Part shown: piece by piece, positions 12,301 to 27,300 of the stretch
How the letters are laid out: each line of letters opens with the position of its first letter
Position numbering within the stretch: position 1 is the stretch's first letter
From: Saccharina japonica
Lineage: Eukaryota > Sar > Phaeophyceae > Laminariales > Laminariaceae
Length of the DNA: 64,000 nt
Assembly: GCA_008828725.1 (NCBI GenBank)
Contig: MEHQ01000605.1
Coordinates: forward strand, 1,183,067 to 1,247,066
Reading direction: 5' to 3'
Program-made: the position numbers and the translations under genes
Notes under the pieces: generated by a model
The model's database searches: none
What the model was told of the DNA's origin: nothing
The model's input: the letters and a program-made list of their open reading frames with translations, nothing else

Positions 12301-15300
12301 TTTTGTGGTGACCCTGAAGAAAAAAGCTGGACGGCGGTAGGAGTTACGATGTGTGTGGTTTGTGCATCCCGGGTGGGGTTTTAGACGTGTTCGAGAAGTC
12401 ACAAAAGTTCCGGGTGGCTTTCAGACGACTGACAGAACTGACAAAAGTATAGTGTATACGTGTCTGACGTCGTGTAGAACTCACACACGTTACGGGAAGG
12501 TATATGAGTATTTTGCCTGTAGTCGTACCCTTACCCGCAACCCCCGTATATTACGTAATGACGAGAATTTCCTGACAGGTATATGAATGTTGAACTTGTA
12601 CCCTTACCCGCACCTCAGTAGTTTACAAAGTGTCGGGCACCGGGTATATACCCTGGCATTTATCACATTTTCTGGGTATTTGCCCTAATTGAAGGCCGGG
12701 TACGGATATCGCATGTCGTACTTCTCCCCTCGGTATTCTGTCATGGGTGTACAGGACCTGCCGAAGATCCGGGTACGGGTTTGGTTGTGGCACACCACGA
12801 CGTACAGGGTTTACAGAAGTTGTCGGTACGGGTAATACCCGGAAAGAAACCCCGGGTATGGTTTTGAAAGTACCGTGCAGAAAAAATCTTGCACATTTCA
12901 GCCCATACGTGTTCTCCCTGAAGGAGCTCCCGGGTATGGCTTTGTACGTATCGTACAAAAACAAAACTTGTTTTTTTTCAGCACATACGTACTTTCACTG
13001 ATGGAGCTCCTGATATGAGGAGGTATCCATTACGTTTGGATCAGATCTACTAAGATCACTAGCTATATGTATTAAGCCCACGGGGATGCACATCGAGGCC
13101 AGCTAGGCAGGCTGACTAGAGTGACCTGTTCGGTGAGGTACGGCGCTACTCGCGTGAAGAGCCTCATAGGAATTTGGGGCAATTTTTTCTACCTTACCTT
13201 GTTTCTCAGTGTTGACGTCATCGGGTTTAGGTACACCAACACCAAGCCACGGTACGATGCTCTGTCCAACGTGTGTGATCAACGTGGACCCCACCGCCTG
13301 CATCGACTGGTGTGGCAGACACGGAAACAGCTCATCTGATGTCCAATTGCTTCCGTAGAGCCTTGGATCAGCAAAGTGTGTAGCTACAGTTTACCGCTGT
13401 AGCTCGACTTATATGGTGGCATGTTGGAATACTGGGGGACATCGTGATGCTGAAATGATGGTGACGCGTGTTGCTGAAGATACTTTACAATATTTCTCTA
13501 TTTATCTCAGTGCAATTTTGTAACGGTGGGTTGGCAATGGTAAGATGAGTAGAAATGAGGTTTACAGGTATGCCGAGATGCGAACGCCGCAGTAAAGTAG
13601 ATATTCCGTAACTTATATATTTCCGAACTATTTGGTCTTCGCCTTCGCCGGCACGAATAGTATGAATCCGACGGTAACGACAGTACCCACGACAATTTTA
13701 CTCACAAGTCGAACGAAATTGGAGCTCAGGCGGAACAGTTTGGTAAAATCGTTTATAAACCGATTGGTGATTTCAATTTGTGTGTAGAAGGCCTCACGTT
13801 TGTTTCTATTGCGTGAACACAATTTGGGCATACCCTGTCGTATCGTTGAATCAATAATTGTTTGCGCTATACCTTCATTTGCGGTCGTTGTTTCGTTCAC
13901 TGTAAGCCGTGATGTGTTGGCGTGCCTTCTTTTTCACTGGGACTTGAGACACCTGTGGCGAGTTGTTGATGTACCTCAGCTCCCGCAACCTAATGTCGGT
14001 TAAGGGGGTTAATCGTCGCAGAGGCGCCTATTTCTCGCCTCTCGTTCAGCGGCCGATGCATGCGTGCTGCTGATATTATGTACGTTCCCCGTGCCGACTG
14101 TAACTTATACGCTGGAATAGGAACCTTGTAAGCAATGACCTGGTCACCCTGCCGGCCGACGTCTTCGAGGGGATGGTCGTTCTGACTACGCTGTGAGTGG
14201 TCCGTAAACAATGTGGCTTGCATGAAAATTAATTTCTCATAAGTATGTGACCTATGGAGTCCAGAGGCTATAATCGGACAGTTGCTAAAACCTTTTTCTC
14301 CTGCGCGATTCCAACGTATACTTGTTTGCGTAACTCTTGATGCATTTCACTATTAGGTATACTCCCGCAACGAACATGTACGGCAAGCCAGCCCGTGCTG
14401 CGATAATCCTGCTGGAATTTATACAGGATAGCCACGTTTCCGGTGAATTACAATTCGTGTGTAGAGACAACACGTGCATTTCAAAATCGTCCCACTCGTA
14501 TCGTACTCGCGACGTTCCGACGGAACAAACTTTGGAGTAGCACTGTTCGGTGAACGGGTACGAACCAGATAAGAAGTCTTGGGTCAGTCACACTTCAGAA
14601 TATGTTTTGTGTGTTTATTGAATGGGCAGCCAAAAATGGTGCGACTACTGATGGCTTCAAACACCGTTGTTAGGCCCGTAGACCATGCTCGAACACTCTC
14701 ATAGATTCACACTGCTGCTGTAACAAAGACGGGCCCGTGCCTCAGCGATATTATGGCCCATTGCACAGTAGCTCGTCAACGATATGGCTACATGCCGCGG
14801 GCGGGCGAGTTCAGCGCATAAGCACCTGGGACTGCCGTCACGTCTACCTAACAGCTCGTACGTCGTACATCGGAAAAGCCGTCACACACGCCACCCTTCG
14901 TATTCCATTTCCCCGACGATTTTGCAGGGGTCTTCATTTCAACGACCTTGCAGTACTTCCCGCTGGCATCTTCGACGGCCTACCATCGCTTCAGAGTTTG
15001 TAAGTAACACGAAATGTTACTGTCGTCATGTCTGACAGAAACGTTGACCCGCTAACGACCCCTATGTTCGTACGTATCATAGGAGTATGTGTAATGATCT
15101 CGGTTTTGCAATAGTTATACTGCGCAGCCCGTATTCGTCGTGGTCGTTTTTATCCTTCACAGTGACGACTTTCTGATGTGCGGTTAAGATCGAGACTGAG
15201 CACAGGCAAGGGTTAACGAAGTAGAGTGTTTGACTTGGACGTCGACAGACCCACCTCCAAATCAGGACACTTGTTTGCTGTATGACGTATCAACACGCGT

Positions 15301-18300
15301 CAAGTACACGTGAGTACCTTCTACAGAGCTTGTATTGCAGTTTCGAGATAATATAATATACAAAATGTTACAACATGTCGCATAGGTCCGAACACGACTG
15401 CCATAATGTGCCGAACGTGTTTCCCTCACGTCCTAAGGACGGCACCCCTTTCACTTGAATGACCCTGCACAACCCGCGGTTGTGGGTAGTAGAATATGCA
15501 AACGTCAAAACCATTGTTTCACAGCTTGTATCATTCTCCGATGAAATCACTTTTGCATCATTCAATGTGTATATGTAAACGTCCAAACCATTGTTTCACA
15601 GCTCGTATCATTCTGCGATGAAATCACTTAAACATCATTCAATGTGTATATGCTGCAAATTTCATCTTGTGCACGTTACCTGTTCAGGGACATTCGACAA
15701 AATGGCATTTCTTCTTTGCCAACCGGCATCTTCGCTCAACTCGCGTCGCTTCTCGAATTGTGAGTGGTTCACACCATGTATCATGCAATTTCTTATGCAC
15801 AGCCATTTCCTTAACACAACTTGGCACCGTGCTCTAGGTTCGTCTGAATTGCACACGCTGAGTAGGACAAATGTATCTGCAGTGCCGCGGTTTGCCGTCA
15901 TTGGGCTACTTTCATGGTTTCCGAAGCCTGCCTAAACCTTTCGTGCTTGCACAACATGTCACCATGTGCACCACCAAGAAACTGTATGTAACGCTTCCAG
16001 GGTAAACAAACGAGTATGGTTACTGCATTGAGTGCGGTTCATAGCTGGAACTCGTGGTTGGAACCCCCGGTCCCATGCCCTGTATCGTACGGATGCGAGG
16101 GACCATGGGTTTGCGACAAACCGTTGTGCATGGTATAGAGTATTCCGCCCATACAACAACCTCCGTCAGCTCGGGCAGATATTTGTTTAGTTGGCATACT
16201 ATGCAAGAGAAGGGCAATCATTAGTGCTTTCTAAAGTGCGAGCATGTACACGACACGATGAAAGCCACAGTCTTCAAACAATGGCAACTCATACATGTAG
16301 CATGCTATACGTGTCAAGGGGGTGTAATCATCAACGTGGAGCCGTTGCCGAACGAGGACGGATAAGCTGCAAGTAGAACGTCGGGCCCGACTTACGAACA
16401 AAGGCAGACGACGGTTTGCGCATCGGTGATCTAAACAAACCAGTGATATCGCTGGTTAGAACGTTTCAAACACAGCCATGAGTATTCGCTGAGCCGGTAT
16501 TTCTCGTCTGCTAGCTAGTCGGTCTAGTAAAACAATCAATCGGTAACCAGGTCCGTCCTCATTCTGTTTTTATCAACATATATTAGCCTTTGCCCAGGTC
16601 CCACCAAATGTGTCGCTGATCGGTGTGAACGACGAGCAACACGTGCACTGACAATAAAAAATAAACTATGTAGTAACGAAATGTTGATATTGGGTTCTCG
16701 AGGTCAACAGAGTATTAAATAAACCCAGCAAATATTTGATGTGCAATCCCAATTATGGCAACAGGCATACACCTACGTAGCCATGTTGGTCCAGACCCTC
16801 CTCATGGGACTGCATTTTCCGTCGTGTGTATTTCTCTTGGTTGTGCCAGGGACCTGGAAAACAACGAATTCGTCACGCTCCCTGCGGACACGTTCGACGG
16901 CTTGGCCAATCTTCGAAGCTTGTGAGCTATTTGCACTTGTTTTGTTTTTGTGTCACATTTCTCAACGGATAACTCATGGTGCATGCCACTCAGCAGATAT
17001 AGTTTATAGTTTTGGGTCCATCTGCTTGACGGATATTTATTGGGGACTGCACGGGCTTTGCTTGTCAATATATTCCAATCAACAGCGGCAGTAGCTAATG
17101 AGCAGCGAAACCTTGAAGCGCTAATAAATGATAAGTGGCGTGCTGGTACTAATCACGCTGCTGAGCGTACTCATTGTCCACTGATCTGGTATCAAGATTT
17201 TTGTAAAATAGGTCTGTGACCATGCACTCACGCAACGAAACCGCCACAACTCGCTGAGGAATCAACACGATTGATCCGTAGGCTAATACTTCGTCACGGC
17301 CATGTAGTGTCTTTGCGTTTTTCGCTACTGTATCTAAACTCGGGGCATCCTCAGATATGTAACATATTCGGTCGTGTTCGCATCTGGTCTTTGGTACGCC
17401 CCGGCACGCTTCACAATGTCGTTTTGAACGGCTGCTACGTACGGTCTAACTGGCGCACCCAGCACTTATCTTCTTCTCCCTTTCTTGCTTGGTTTGACAA
17501 TCGCGATATTCGCCCACCTTGCGCCGACCATGCTTTGCAAACCCAGGTCTCTTAATGGCATCGGTTTCGAAACCCTCCCCGCGGAAATATTCAGGAGTAC
17601 GCCGGCTTTGCAGGAGCTGTAAGTGTCGCATCACAATATTGTGTGTCATTAATGCACGTATTCAAACGCAAATGTTATGTCGCTGCCTACTTCTAGTGGA
17701 ATGCCATTAAGACATGGATACCGATATATAACAGCGTCTCCCAGCTACTTGGTTGGAATGCTGTCGGTGTCAAGTTTATTGGTTACAAGACATGGTGTCA
17801 AGACTTTGGATTCCGCTGCAGCGACGGGCAGAAGACGGGAGTGTGGAGTGGGTCTCCCCCCCTCCCTCGTCCCGTCCAGTTGTATTTTGTCAAAACCAGT
17901 GTGCCAATTTACTATATGATATAATTTCGCAGACGCTTGCTCTTACTTAGACGGGGGCGACGAAACAGTTACCGTAGTCATATACAAATGCCTAGTACCT
18001 CATGTGTCGCACTGGGTTGACCTGAATGTGTGCTCATGCGCGGCAACAGTATACAAATGTGTTGTGGGTTAACCGGACGTTGTCCCCGTTGGGGTCGGAT
18101 TTGACGAGCATGAATGTGACAAATGGCGTCTTTGGACCCTTTAGAAGTCGCGCGCTACCGTACAAAACAGTAACGTGAAGTTATCCGACTGTCGTAGATC
18201 TCCTTCTGCTGCACGTCGGGCTCACGCCCGCTTGGCTGGGCCGAAGCTGAAACGGACCCATTGTTCGATAAACACGTGATCTCCGGTGTCTTGAAGCAGT

Positions 18301-21300
18301 CAACAAACACGAACGTGCTGTGTACAGCGTGACAAGGTTCCACCCGACTTCCTCTAATCTGAGTAATATCATTGTTAAACCGTTTGCGCGGACAACGTTA
18401 GGTTCCTAGCCCGCAACGAGCTCAACACTCTGCCCTCCGATCTCTTCAACGGACTAGAGGACCTACAAAACCTGTGAGTAACGTGATCAGTGTTTCTCGT
18501 CTTTGCGTATCCCTCGAGAGTGCCGGGCGTTTGCTAGCCCAATACGACGCCACTTCTAGGGGGGAGTACCTTCTCGTAGAGATATGCAGGCCGAAGGTCA
18601 TAGTGCATAAACGTGAAAAAGAAGTTTCTTCTGCGCAACGTAGATTTGTAAACGGCACTCGGTATTAGAAATTCGATAAGCCTGCATAGCTATCAATTGC
18701 TGAACTATTCCAGGGGGCCATTGTAAAACTGATCAAATATTGGGTGTAAAAATAGGGAGGTATATAGGCTTTGTGCGTACCTTACGTCCTACTCACTATG
18801 ATCCCTAGTCATATTTGTCTCGTGTAATCCATGTCTTTTGCGTACGCCTAAACAAGTAGAACCCCCCCCCTGTCTCCAGTGAACAGCCTGAGTCTGACAC
18901 GCAGCTGTGATGTATACCTACCCTTGGTGTTTCGTAGAATTAGGCCTACTAATAGGCTATGACGTCTTGCCGACCACTGTATGAGTCAGACAATACAATA
19001 CAATCCTTTTCAATGTGTAAAATTGCAGATGTTCGATCCGGGCCCACATGTTTCATTCGATGTGCGTTTTTCACGCCTTAATTATTCTTACGCTTCCGTC
19101 GATGCCAAAAGGACTGCATCGAAGATCATTGTATGAGAGTGACGTTTGCCACACCACTGTGAAATCAGACGTGCCCTCCCTTCGGTTGAACGTCCTAAAC
19201 CGGCGCTAAACACAGGTTTCTCGAACGGAACGCTCTATCCGCCCTGCCGGCAGCAATCTTCCATGGGACGCCTGCTCTCAGTAGATTGTGAGTGTCGATG
19301 GGACGTACATCGGTGCACATACATGTGGAGGCGAAATTTAAGAGAGTAGTCAACGTCAGTGTTGATTCGAAAGTTTAACTTAAATGTGGCTTACGTCGCT
19401 ATGTCGAAGCTAGACGATCGACGGCATGCCGCTCGCGGACGCAAAGTGGCGTTACCTCTGATTGCTTTTCCCCTGCACGGGTTTCGTTATAAAGCTGTCA
19501 ATATTAATTTGTACTACAGTATACATTTAGGCATTGCGTATGTACAACGTATATAGGAATCCATCGTGGTGCACGCTGTGGGTACTAATGTTAAGCTTGA
19601 TAAGTGTCCTATGTTCTTGTAGGGGGAGTACTCGTTTTTGTTTTATTTGCGGTGTCTAAGGGAGGCTCGTGAGCGTAGCGGTCTAGATAGTTTGACCGAT
19701 GCTACGGTATGAGGGGTACCCTCATTTTCACTTCCCACTCGATCGAATGGCTCTGTACTAAACGTCAAAAAACAAACCTATTGATTGGTTTTCAACGAAG
19801 AGCAACAAACAACCCCATGTTGGTAACTGTCGCGACATGTGTGCATTAACAAATCCACATTGCGAAGAAATACTGCAGTGACTCGGCCGACGGGCTCGGA
19901 GCGGCTAAACCCAAAATACCTAGATACGACCCACCCACTATAGCACCGGTCGTGATCCGCTCCAGGTTTGTGTGCTCCTTTGTTTCGCGACATGCACCGC
20001 CATACAATGTTCTGTTACGATGGCCCAACCCGACAACAATTACCTTTGATTTTGAGCGAGGTACGATGCCATTCGCTTCAGTAGCCTAACCTCGGTTGGA
20101 TAAAGCGGCCGTATCGTCGACCAAGGTGGTGGGGAACGGTTAGGTGAAACAGGCGTATCGTGGACCAAGGCTACGGTACGGAGGAGGGCACCTTTAGGTT
20201 CTCGTATTTATTCCTTTCAGTATGTGCAGTCTTAACCGTTTAAAGATTTCGGGATCGAGCAAGTACACCGCCCCTTATTGTGGTTTACCCCTGCGCCATT
20301 GTCAACGCGCGATGTGTTCAGGTCTGACTTTGCGCACGGCACCTATCCACTCTAGCGGGTGGCCTTAGCGCAGTTGTGAAAGTGGGAGAAATGCTGGTAC
20401 GAATAGACAGTCCACTTCTACCGTAGTTTTGACCAGTTCATGTGTGGTGGTACCGTAAAATGTTCGTGTTGTCGGGGTCAACGACAACTAGTGTTTCATT
20501 ACTAGCAGGTGTTTCAGCTTCCCAGAGTACACGATGTTTCATGTTTCCGTTGCGATTGATTGTTTTCACCGCGCAGGCCGGGCTGGATACGTATTGGAGA
20601 GCTTGCCCAACAACGGATAGCTGAAACAGAATCTGGCGACCCAGTCTCGAATGTTGTTTTCGCTAAAACGCAAAGTCGATCGTACACCAGACATCGATGC
20701 TATTCAGCGTACGTCCCCAACGCTTCATTGCCAACCTTGAATGCAAACCTTGAATGCAAAACAGGCACCTGGACGAAAACCCGATCGCCGCCCTACCGGA
20801 AGGTCTCTTCGTGAACGCACTGGACCTATTTGAACTGTGAGGAAATGAAGACGATATTCGGTTGTGATTAGACGAAAGATGAAAAATGTTGTTGCCACGA
20901 CTTGCTCGCTCGCTGCAGAATACACCGATTCGGTATTCGTTTACCATGGTATACTTCGTGCATCTTATACAGTGTTTGGTCGTTAACGTGCTCCACATGG
21001 CTACTACACAACCCGGCATGTTGTCGAGATGTGGGACTTACTCTCGTACTGCCCCAACCAACAAAACCGGAGTTCTTCCTGGCGTAAAGAGCTGCAATGG
21101 TTTAGGTAGAGCAACGCGACCGCAGATCCCGTCGATGTTGTTGGGTGCTAACGGTGTATTGCCTACCAGAATAGTTGGTAGTGGTAGCATATTAATAAGT
21201 CGGCGAACCCTCTGCCTAGAAAGTTGTAGGTAAAATACCTGTTTGTCTACGTAGTTGGGGGGACCGTCTCTGAAGAGAAAACTTGTAATTAGGTTGCAGA

Positions 21301-24300
21301 ACACTAGGTTTTCTTTCAATTTAATCCCACACCATCGATATTGTTCTCCTCCTTTCGCTAGCACATTTTATCAACACTAGCTCAAGTAGTTGATTATATC
21401 ATCCACCCCCATCCACACTATTACTTACATCACATCGTGTCTCTTGTTTATTCGAATTAATTAGTACACAATATCTCAAGTAATTAAATACCTGGTATTT
21501 TATCGCATCCACTACGCTACTCGTGTACGTATATCGCTTTCGTCAGGATTAATCCATCCGCAATGGCACAAACCAATAACCAACCCTTACTTGCATGCAA
21601 CCGATACTACTGTCGGTATATATGTCAATTCTCCGACCTTACAATTTTTCCCGATCAGGCGAATTCCGGACATGGAACTCACGGCCCTACCAGCTGACCT
21701 GTTCAAGGGTCTGACTTCTATGGATCATCTGTGAGTTAATTTCACTGCACGTTGTGCATACTATTTCCTTGGTTAACATGCGATGCGAAATCGCCGAAAC
21801 AAACCCTTGTTTTGTTCCGCATCGCCAACCTGTTGGTCTGGAATATTTCCTGCTTGAACGAAAGGCGCACGGTTATATTAAAAAGATTATGTACGACACC
21901 GACCATCGTTAGTATACAGCGAGGTGGCGGGATGTCATGTGTACACTGCCTTGGTGACCTCTGCTCGTAGGAGCTTAGTTTGCACTAAAAGGTTCGAAGC
22001 GGTCACCAGCTTCCCGCCCAATATTCGACGCGATTGTTAAGGTTTATACCAGTTATATGTCAGCCTCCAACTAAACTTAGACACTCGCGGTTTCTCGACA
22101 CTGCTCATAACACCACCAACACACTTGCAGCAGAATGTGGTTGAGCTCTGGGATACACAGTGTTTAAGCTTGGATTACGAAATAGATTAACCAAGCATAA
22201 ACCTTTTCCTCGTATATTGTTTATACGTGTAATTGATATTGGGGCGACTGCATGTTCAATCTCTTCGTGCCCCGTTCCGGTTCGTGCACGTGTGCTTTGC
22301 TCGTGTACCCAATTAATACGCAGGGTAATTGCGAACAACGACATCACTACCCTTCCCACGGGCATCTTCGACGACATGTCCTCCCTGACCCGCCTGTGAG
22401 TGCTAACGGCTGCACATGTGTGTACCTCACACATGCACCGCGGATAAGTACATGTCAACACACGACGGACTATGTATCCCCGCTTACCCACGACAACGAG
22501 GTGCTACAAGGACTGCGACTTATTTCCAACATAGACGCGACTTCCGAAGGCTGCCGTTTCGCTACCGGGGGCCACCATAACACACGACCATGACACTGCA
22601 CGACTATGCCCGTACGCAATTTGCGACCTTTCAAAAGTGCCATATACCCACGGAGAGGCCCTAGCATTCTGTGTGACATTGTACCACTGTAATATCTTTC
22701 GTCGTGACTTTAAACTGGTTCCGGGACGCCTGTAATTGAAGTGCATTTTCGAAGATGGACAAGCATATATCTGGTGTAGTTAGGTTGTGCATACTATATC
22801 GAGCAAAGGTTCACGTGGTTCAAGTGTGTAAAATGTTAAACAGCCAGCTCTAGTCACCAAGAAACTACCGACCAGGTATGTAGCTAGTTATTTCCTATTA
22901 CTATAACGTGTGTCGCGTTCGTTGCCTTTATGTGTCTGTTGCCGCACATGAAACGTATTAAAGAACATTATCGAGTGGTGGCTTGTGTTTTTGGCCGTTT
23001 CAAATCCGTTGCACTGCCTGCCATGCTTGCGCTACGATATATATACCTGCTCCAAAATGAACTCAACCATTGGTTTTTGGTCGACCTATCCCGATTCGAT
23101 CAACCTGACACAAGTTGGTTGGTCCTGTACGTCAGTTGTCACCTCCAGGACAGAACGCTTTCGTAAACTGCACATGTATGTGTGCATTCAAAAACGAACA
23201 TCGCGAAACCGTAGTATCTATATTTTAAGATACTCGGTAATGTTTGTCCAGCACACCTGGTGGTGAAATTAAGCTTCGCGCCCAACATCTACACGGAAAA
23301 CGAGCATTACACGGATGAAGTCGAATGCCCGTTATTGATTATCCACCTATGGAGTTAAGTTGTAAGCTAAGTAAAAAGTTAAGAACATTCGCGCCGTTCA
23401 AACAATTTTCACAAAAAATACTTCGAACGAACTGTTCCTGCAAGATTGATCCAGTGCGTCGCATGTCATGGAGGCTGTTTAATTGAGCTATTCATCCATA
23501 ATCGAGATGTGATGCTATCAACATTTACACGTTGCAACATCCTACAATAGGATCTGTGCGAGCTCCCTTCTTTGGACGGCAGCCCTAGCGCTCTACCTAC
23601 CTGCCTACTTTCCCCCTGGATATGAGCGTGCCTGCCCCCGGAGATCGTACTCGATGGGGCGTCAAACGCTCGAACACCATACTATTTAAACTAGATGTGA
23701 TCATTTCACCCTGATGATGTGGTGCACCATAAAACGTCTAACCTGTTTTATATCGCGTCATACACGCTAAACGTAGGTAAACATGTATACTCCTCAACAC
23801 GTCGTAGCCGAATCCTTGTGTTGCAAACTTCATTTCGCGGTAAAACCAGCCACACGTCTGGAAGGACGACATCGACTTGTGCAATCGACGGTCACAATAG
23901 ATAGCATATGTTGTTTTTTTCGGTTTTTAGGACCCCGAATGATACCCAAGACTCAAATTATCTTTGTGACCAATATCGGGTACCATGTGCCGACTGACGA
24001 TATATTTCAACTACTTCGAACACCAACGATTGCGAAGGGGACTATGCGAAACCAAACCGACCTTGTCCCCGCCTTGCACCGGTTTATGCTGTATCAGGCA
24101 TCGCGTCCTTTCGGAATCATATCCGCCCACCCATTTTGAAACAATACCCCATACCATTTTGCGTGTATGCACTGACTCGTCCACGCCGAACAGTCCCCAG
24201 GCATTGCGTTCGGTCGGTTCGGGTTAATTGATGTCCCACGATGCGACGAATAAGCGTATCAAGAACGCAGCCCCCTTTCCGATCCTGTCTCACTTCCCTT

Positions 24301-27300
24301 CTCATCATCTTGAGAATTTTCTTGAGACCCGGATATGGCCTGAACCGTGAACGTAATGACCAAGAAGCTGGTCTTCGAGTGCACCCATGTGCGCAGTATG
24401 CGATAAAAAACCTTTCACTCAAACCTCGATAATCGATTCAAAATCCGCCACACAATGTTAATGCTGGCAGTGAGCAATTGAGAGGTACTGGTAGGCAAAG
24501 CACGGGCAACGACTAAAACGTTGTGTATCCTTTCCTTTTTTATATGTTTCCACAACCAGGTTCATTGACCAAAACCAACTTACCACCCTGCCCGCGGGGT
24601 TGTTCGACGGACTTCAATCTCTGGAGCTTTTGTAAGTGCATCATCGGGCGGCCCGAGAGTGTGTGCAATTCTCGCTGAATATATATATATATATATGTAT
24701 ATATATGCTTTAAGAGGACCGCGTGGTTATATCGCGCCAAATATTGCTCTTTTTGATGTATACCCTCGACGATCTTAGTATATATGACGGAGCCTATTCT
24801 GGCTGTGGGAACGTGATGTTCATATTCAAGTCGAGGTAGGTCCACTATGCCCTCCGGACCAAAGAGCGACACGCTCGAAAGGGCACGAAGATGCCTTTCG
24901 CCTGTTGTCCCTGCCCCCTGTATTTCTATTTATTGTGACAGTATACGTGTGTCAGCATTGTCGTCCCGACTTGCATTCGATGCTCGTTTCACTTTGTGCA
25001 GGTGGCTTAGCCGGAACCCGGGTCTACAATGCGTACCTGCCACGTGAGATAATATGCCATCATGTGTTACATGTTGTTATTAGGCAACTCGAGTTTGTTT
25101 CTTGTTTACAATAGTAGGTTGTTGCTGAGAGTTGCCGATAATATATTCAACCTTTCAGAACTGTATGTGGTTCATTTGGTGTATCTTCGTGCCGTAAAGT
25201 GTCCACTTGTCAAACGTTTCAGTTATTGCATGGTATCCGTGATGCGTCAAAGCTAAACACACACCGCAAGAGCTTCAGTGATTTTCTGTACGTTGTACTG
25301 CCGATTGATAGTTAGCGGTCGCGTTTGAACTGCCTGGTGCGACGCAACGTGTATTCGTCGGCATGAATGAAACCTTGTTGACCATGACCTTTCACACCCC
25401 GCGATCTTCAGTATTTGGACGTCGCGACCTACTGACGTTGTTAAACCGAACTAAATGAAATGTTCGAAGCTGCACTGCTGTGTAATCAAATGCTGACAGA
25501 ACGTTTGAACTTGTGCATGGTCCCGGTGCGGAACTGCAGACCCGACTCCACAGATGCCAGTCCGACGCCGGACGACTTTGATGCACCCCCACTATGCGGT
25601 AAGCGATGGTGCCGACCAGTGTTTAGATAGGACCGGACGGATGCATCCCGTAATATTAACATGATTCAAGCAGGATATCTATGAACACTAGCTTGACACA
25701 AGGTCAGCGTTAACAAATTGAGTACCTTGATGGTACCTAAATATTATGAACGCCATGTTATACACACATCGTGCACCGTGACTGATGTTTGGAGCAACAC
25801 TAAATACACAAATGATATCCGTCTTGAGAACAGGAGCTTTATTCGTTTCAGTACCGTCGGCATCATACCATCAATCATGGTTTTTTCTTGGTGATTGCAA
25901 AGCGTAATCTGGTTCTGTATACCCCAGCCTGGCTATCTCTAACATACCTCATCTGGAAATACGCCACAAGTCGATCCTTGACCAGCAAGGGCTTGATAGA
26001 AAATGCTCAAACTTCACAGTAACCTAAACCGATAGGAATACATATACCTCTACGTCTACAGCTCAGATCGCCGACCTAAATACCCAGCCATTGGACGATG
26101 CCACGGTATAGATGGGACCTTTCTTTCCGATATCCTTACCAGAAGGAGCTCAACATGTTAACAGGAACGTGGCTTTGAAGACTTTTGTATTAGCACAATC
26201 TGCCTAAAGCTGCCATGCGCTAGGCGTAGCACATGTTATGACCGGTGGTTCGTCCCTTCACGGGCCCAAACGGCCAGAAAAACGTTACCTACAGACTTCA
26301 AACACTACAGTGAGATGGGTTGTTTGTCATACGCCCAACCCGGTGTTTCGATTGTCCCCATGTTCGCGCAGAGTGCCCGGAGTTCCCGGTTTGCACCGAA
26401 AGCGGCGTCGCATGCGAGTGCCAGGCCGGGGAGGAAGGCTACAGCTGCGGTGCGTTACAAACACCAAACAATATTGTTTTCATAGAAGTGCCATAACCAC
26501 CAAATATATGCCCGAAGATGGCCTTCTAGTCGCGGAACTGGTAGACTGGTGACCTCGATGTAAATACCTGGTACGTGTTTGTTCAGCTTCGACCGTGGTC
26601 GCTCGCAATACTCCAAAGGATATGTATGCATACATCTATCTTGCAGCATATGTCCATTCGCGTAAAATTGCTATATACCGTGATATATACTTTCAGGGTT
26701 TAGGTTTAGGTGCACTGTGAACTCGCAGGGCATGAAAATAATCAATGGTGTGCGCACGTGACAGTTGGGGCCGAGTGCCGGTAAAGCAGACACGGTATGT
26801 GGGTATTTGACTTGACTCCAACCCCGCCCAAGCGTATGATGGTGCTTCCTCAGGAAGTCCGCTTCGCACTGCACAGGTCGTACACTATAATAACTCACAT
26901 TATCGAATAAACGCGCCTTTATTATCTCTTCGAGCCGTCCTCTCGCACCGGGCGTTGAAATAGAGCTTGAACACCGACTGTCTCGAGCCGACTGGCCAGA
27001 GGCCAGCAGCATGTGCTACGAACAACAAGGATGAGTATGTTACCGTTGATAGCTGAGGGTGTCCTTCTAGGATTGAAACGCTATCTCACCGGTCACACAT
27101 CTCGGTATCTCACGTCCCCTGTGCGCTATACCATGATTCGCAGCGGGGTCTTCTTCCGAGGTCATCAGGGCTTTCATGTGCCCATCGTCAGGTGAGCGGG
27201 AGCTGCTCCGATGGTCCCATGTGTGCAACCTTGGTACCAAAGGATTGATCCCGCAGCCTTGGCCAGTCTGGAGCGCTAAGCTTCATAAACAGCATGGCGC

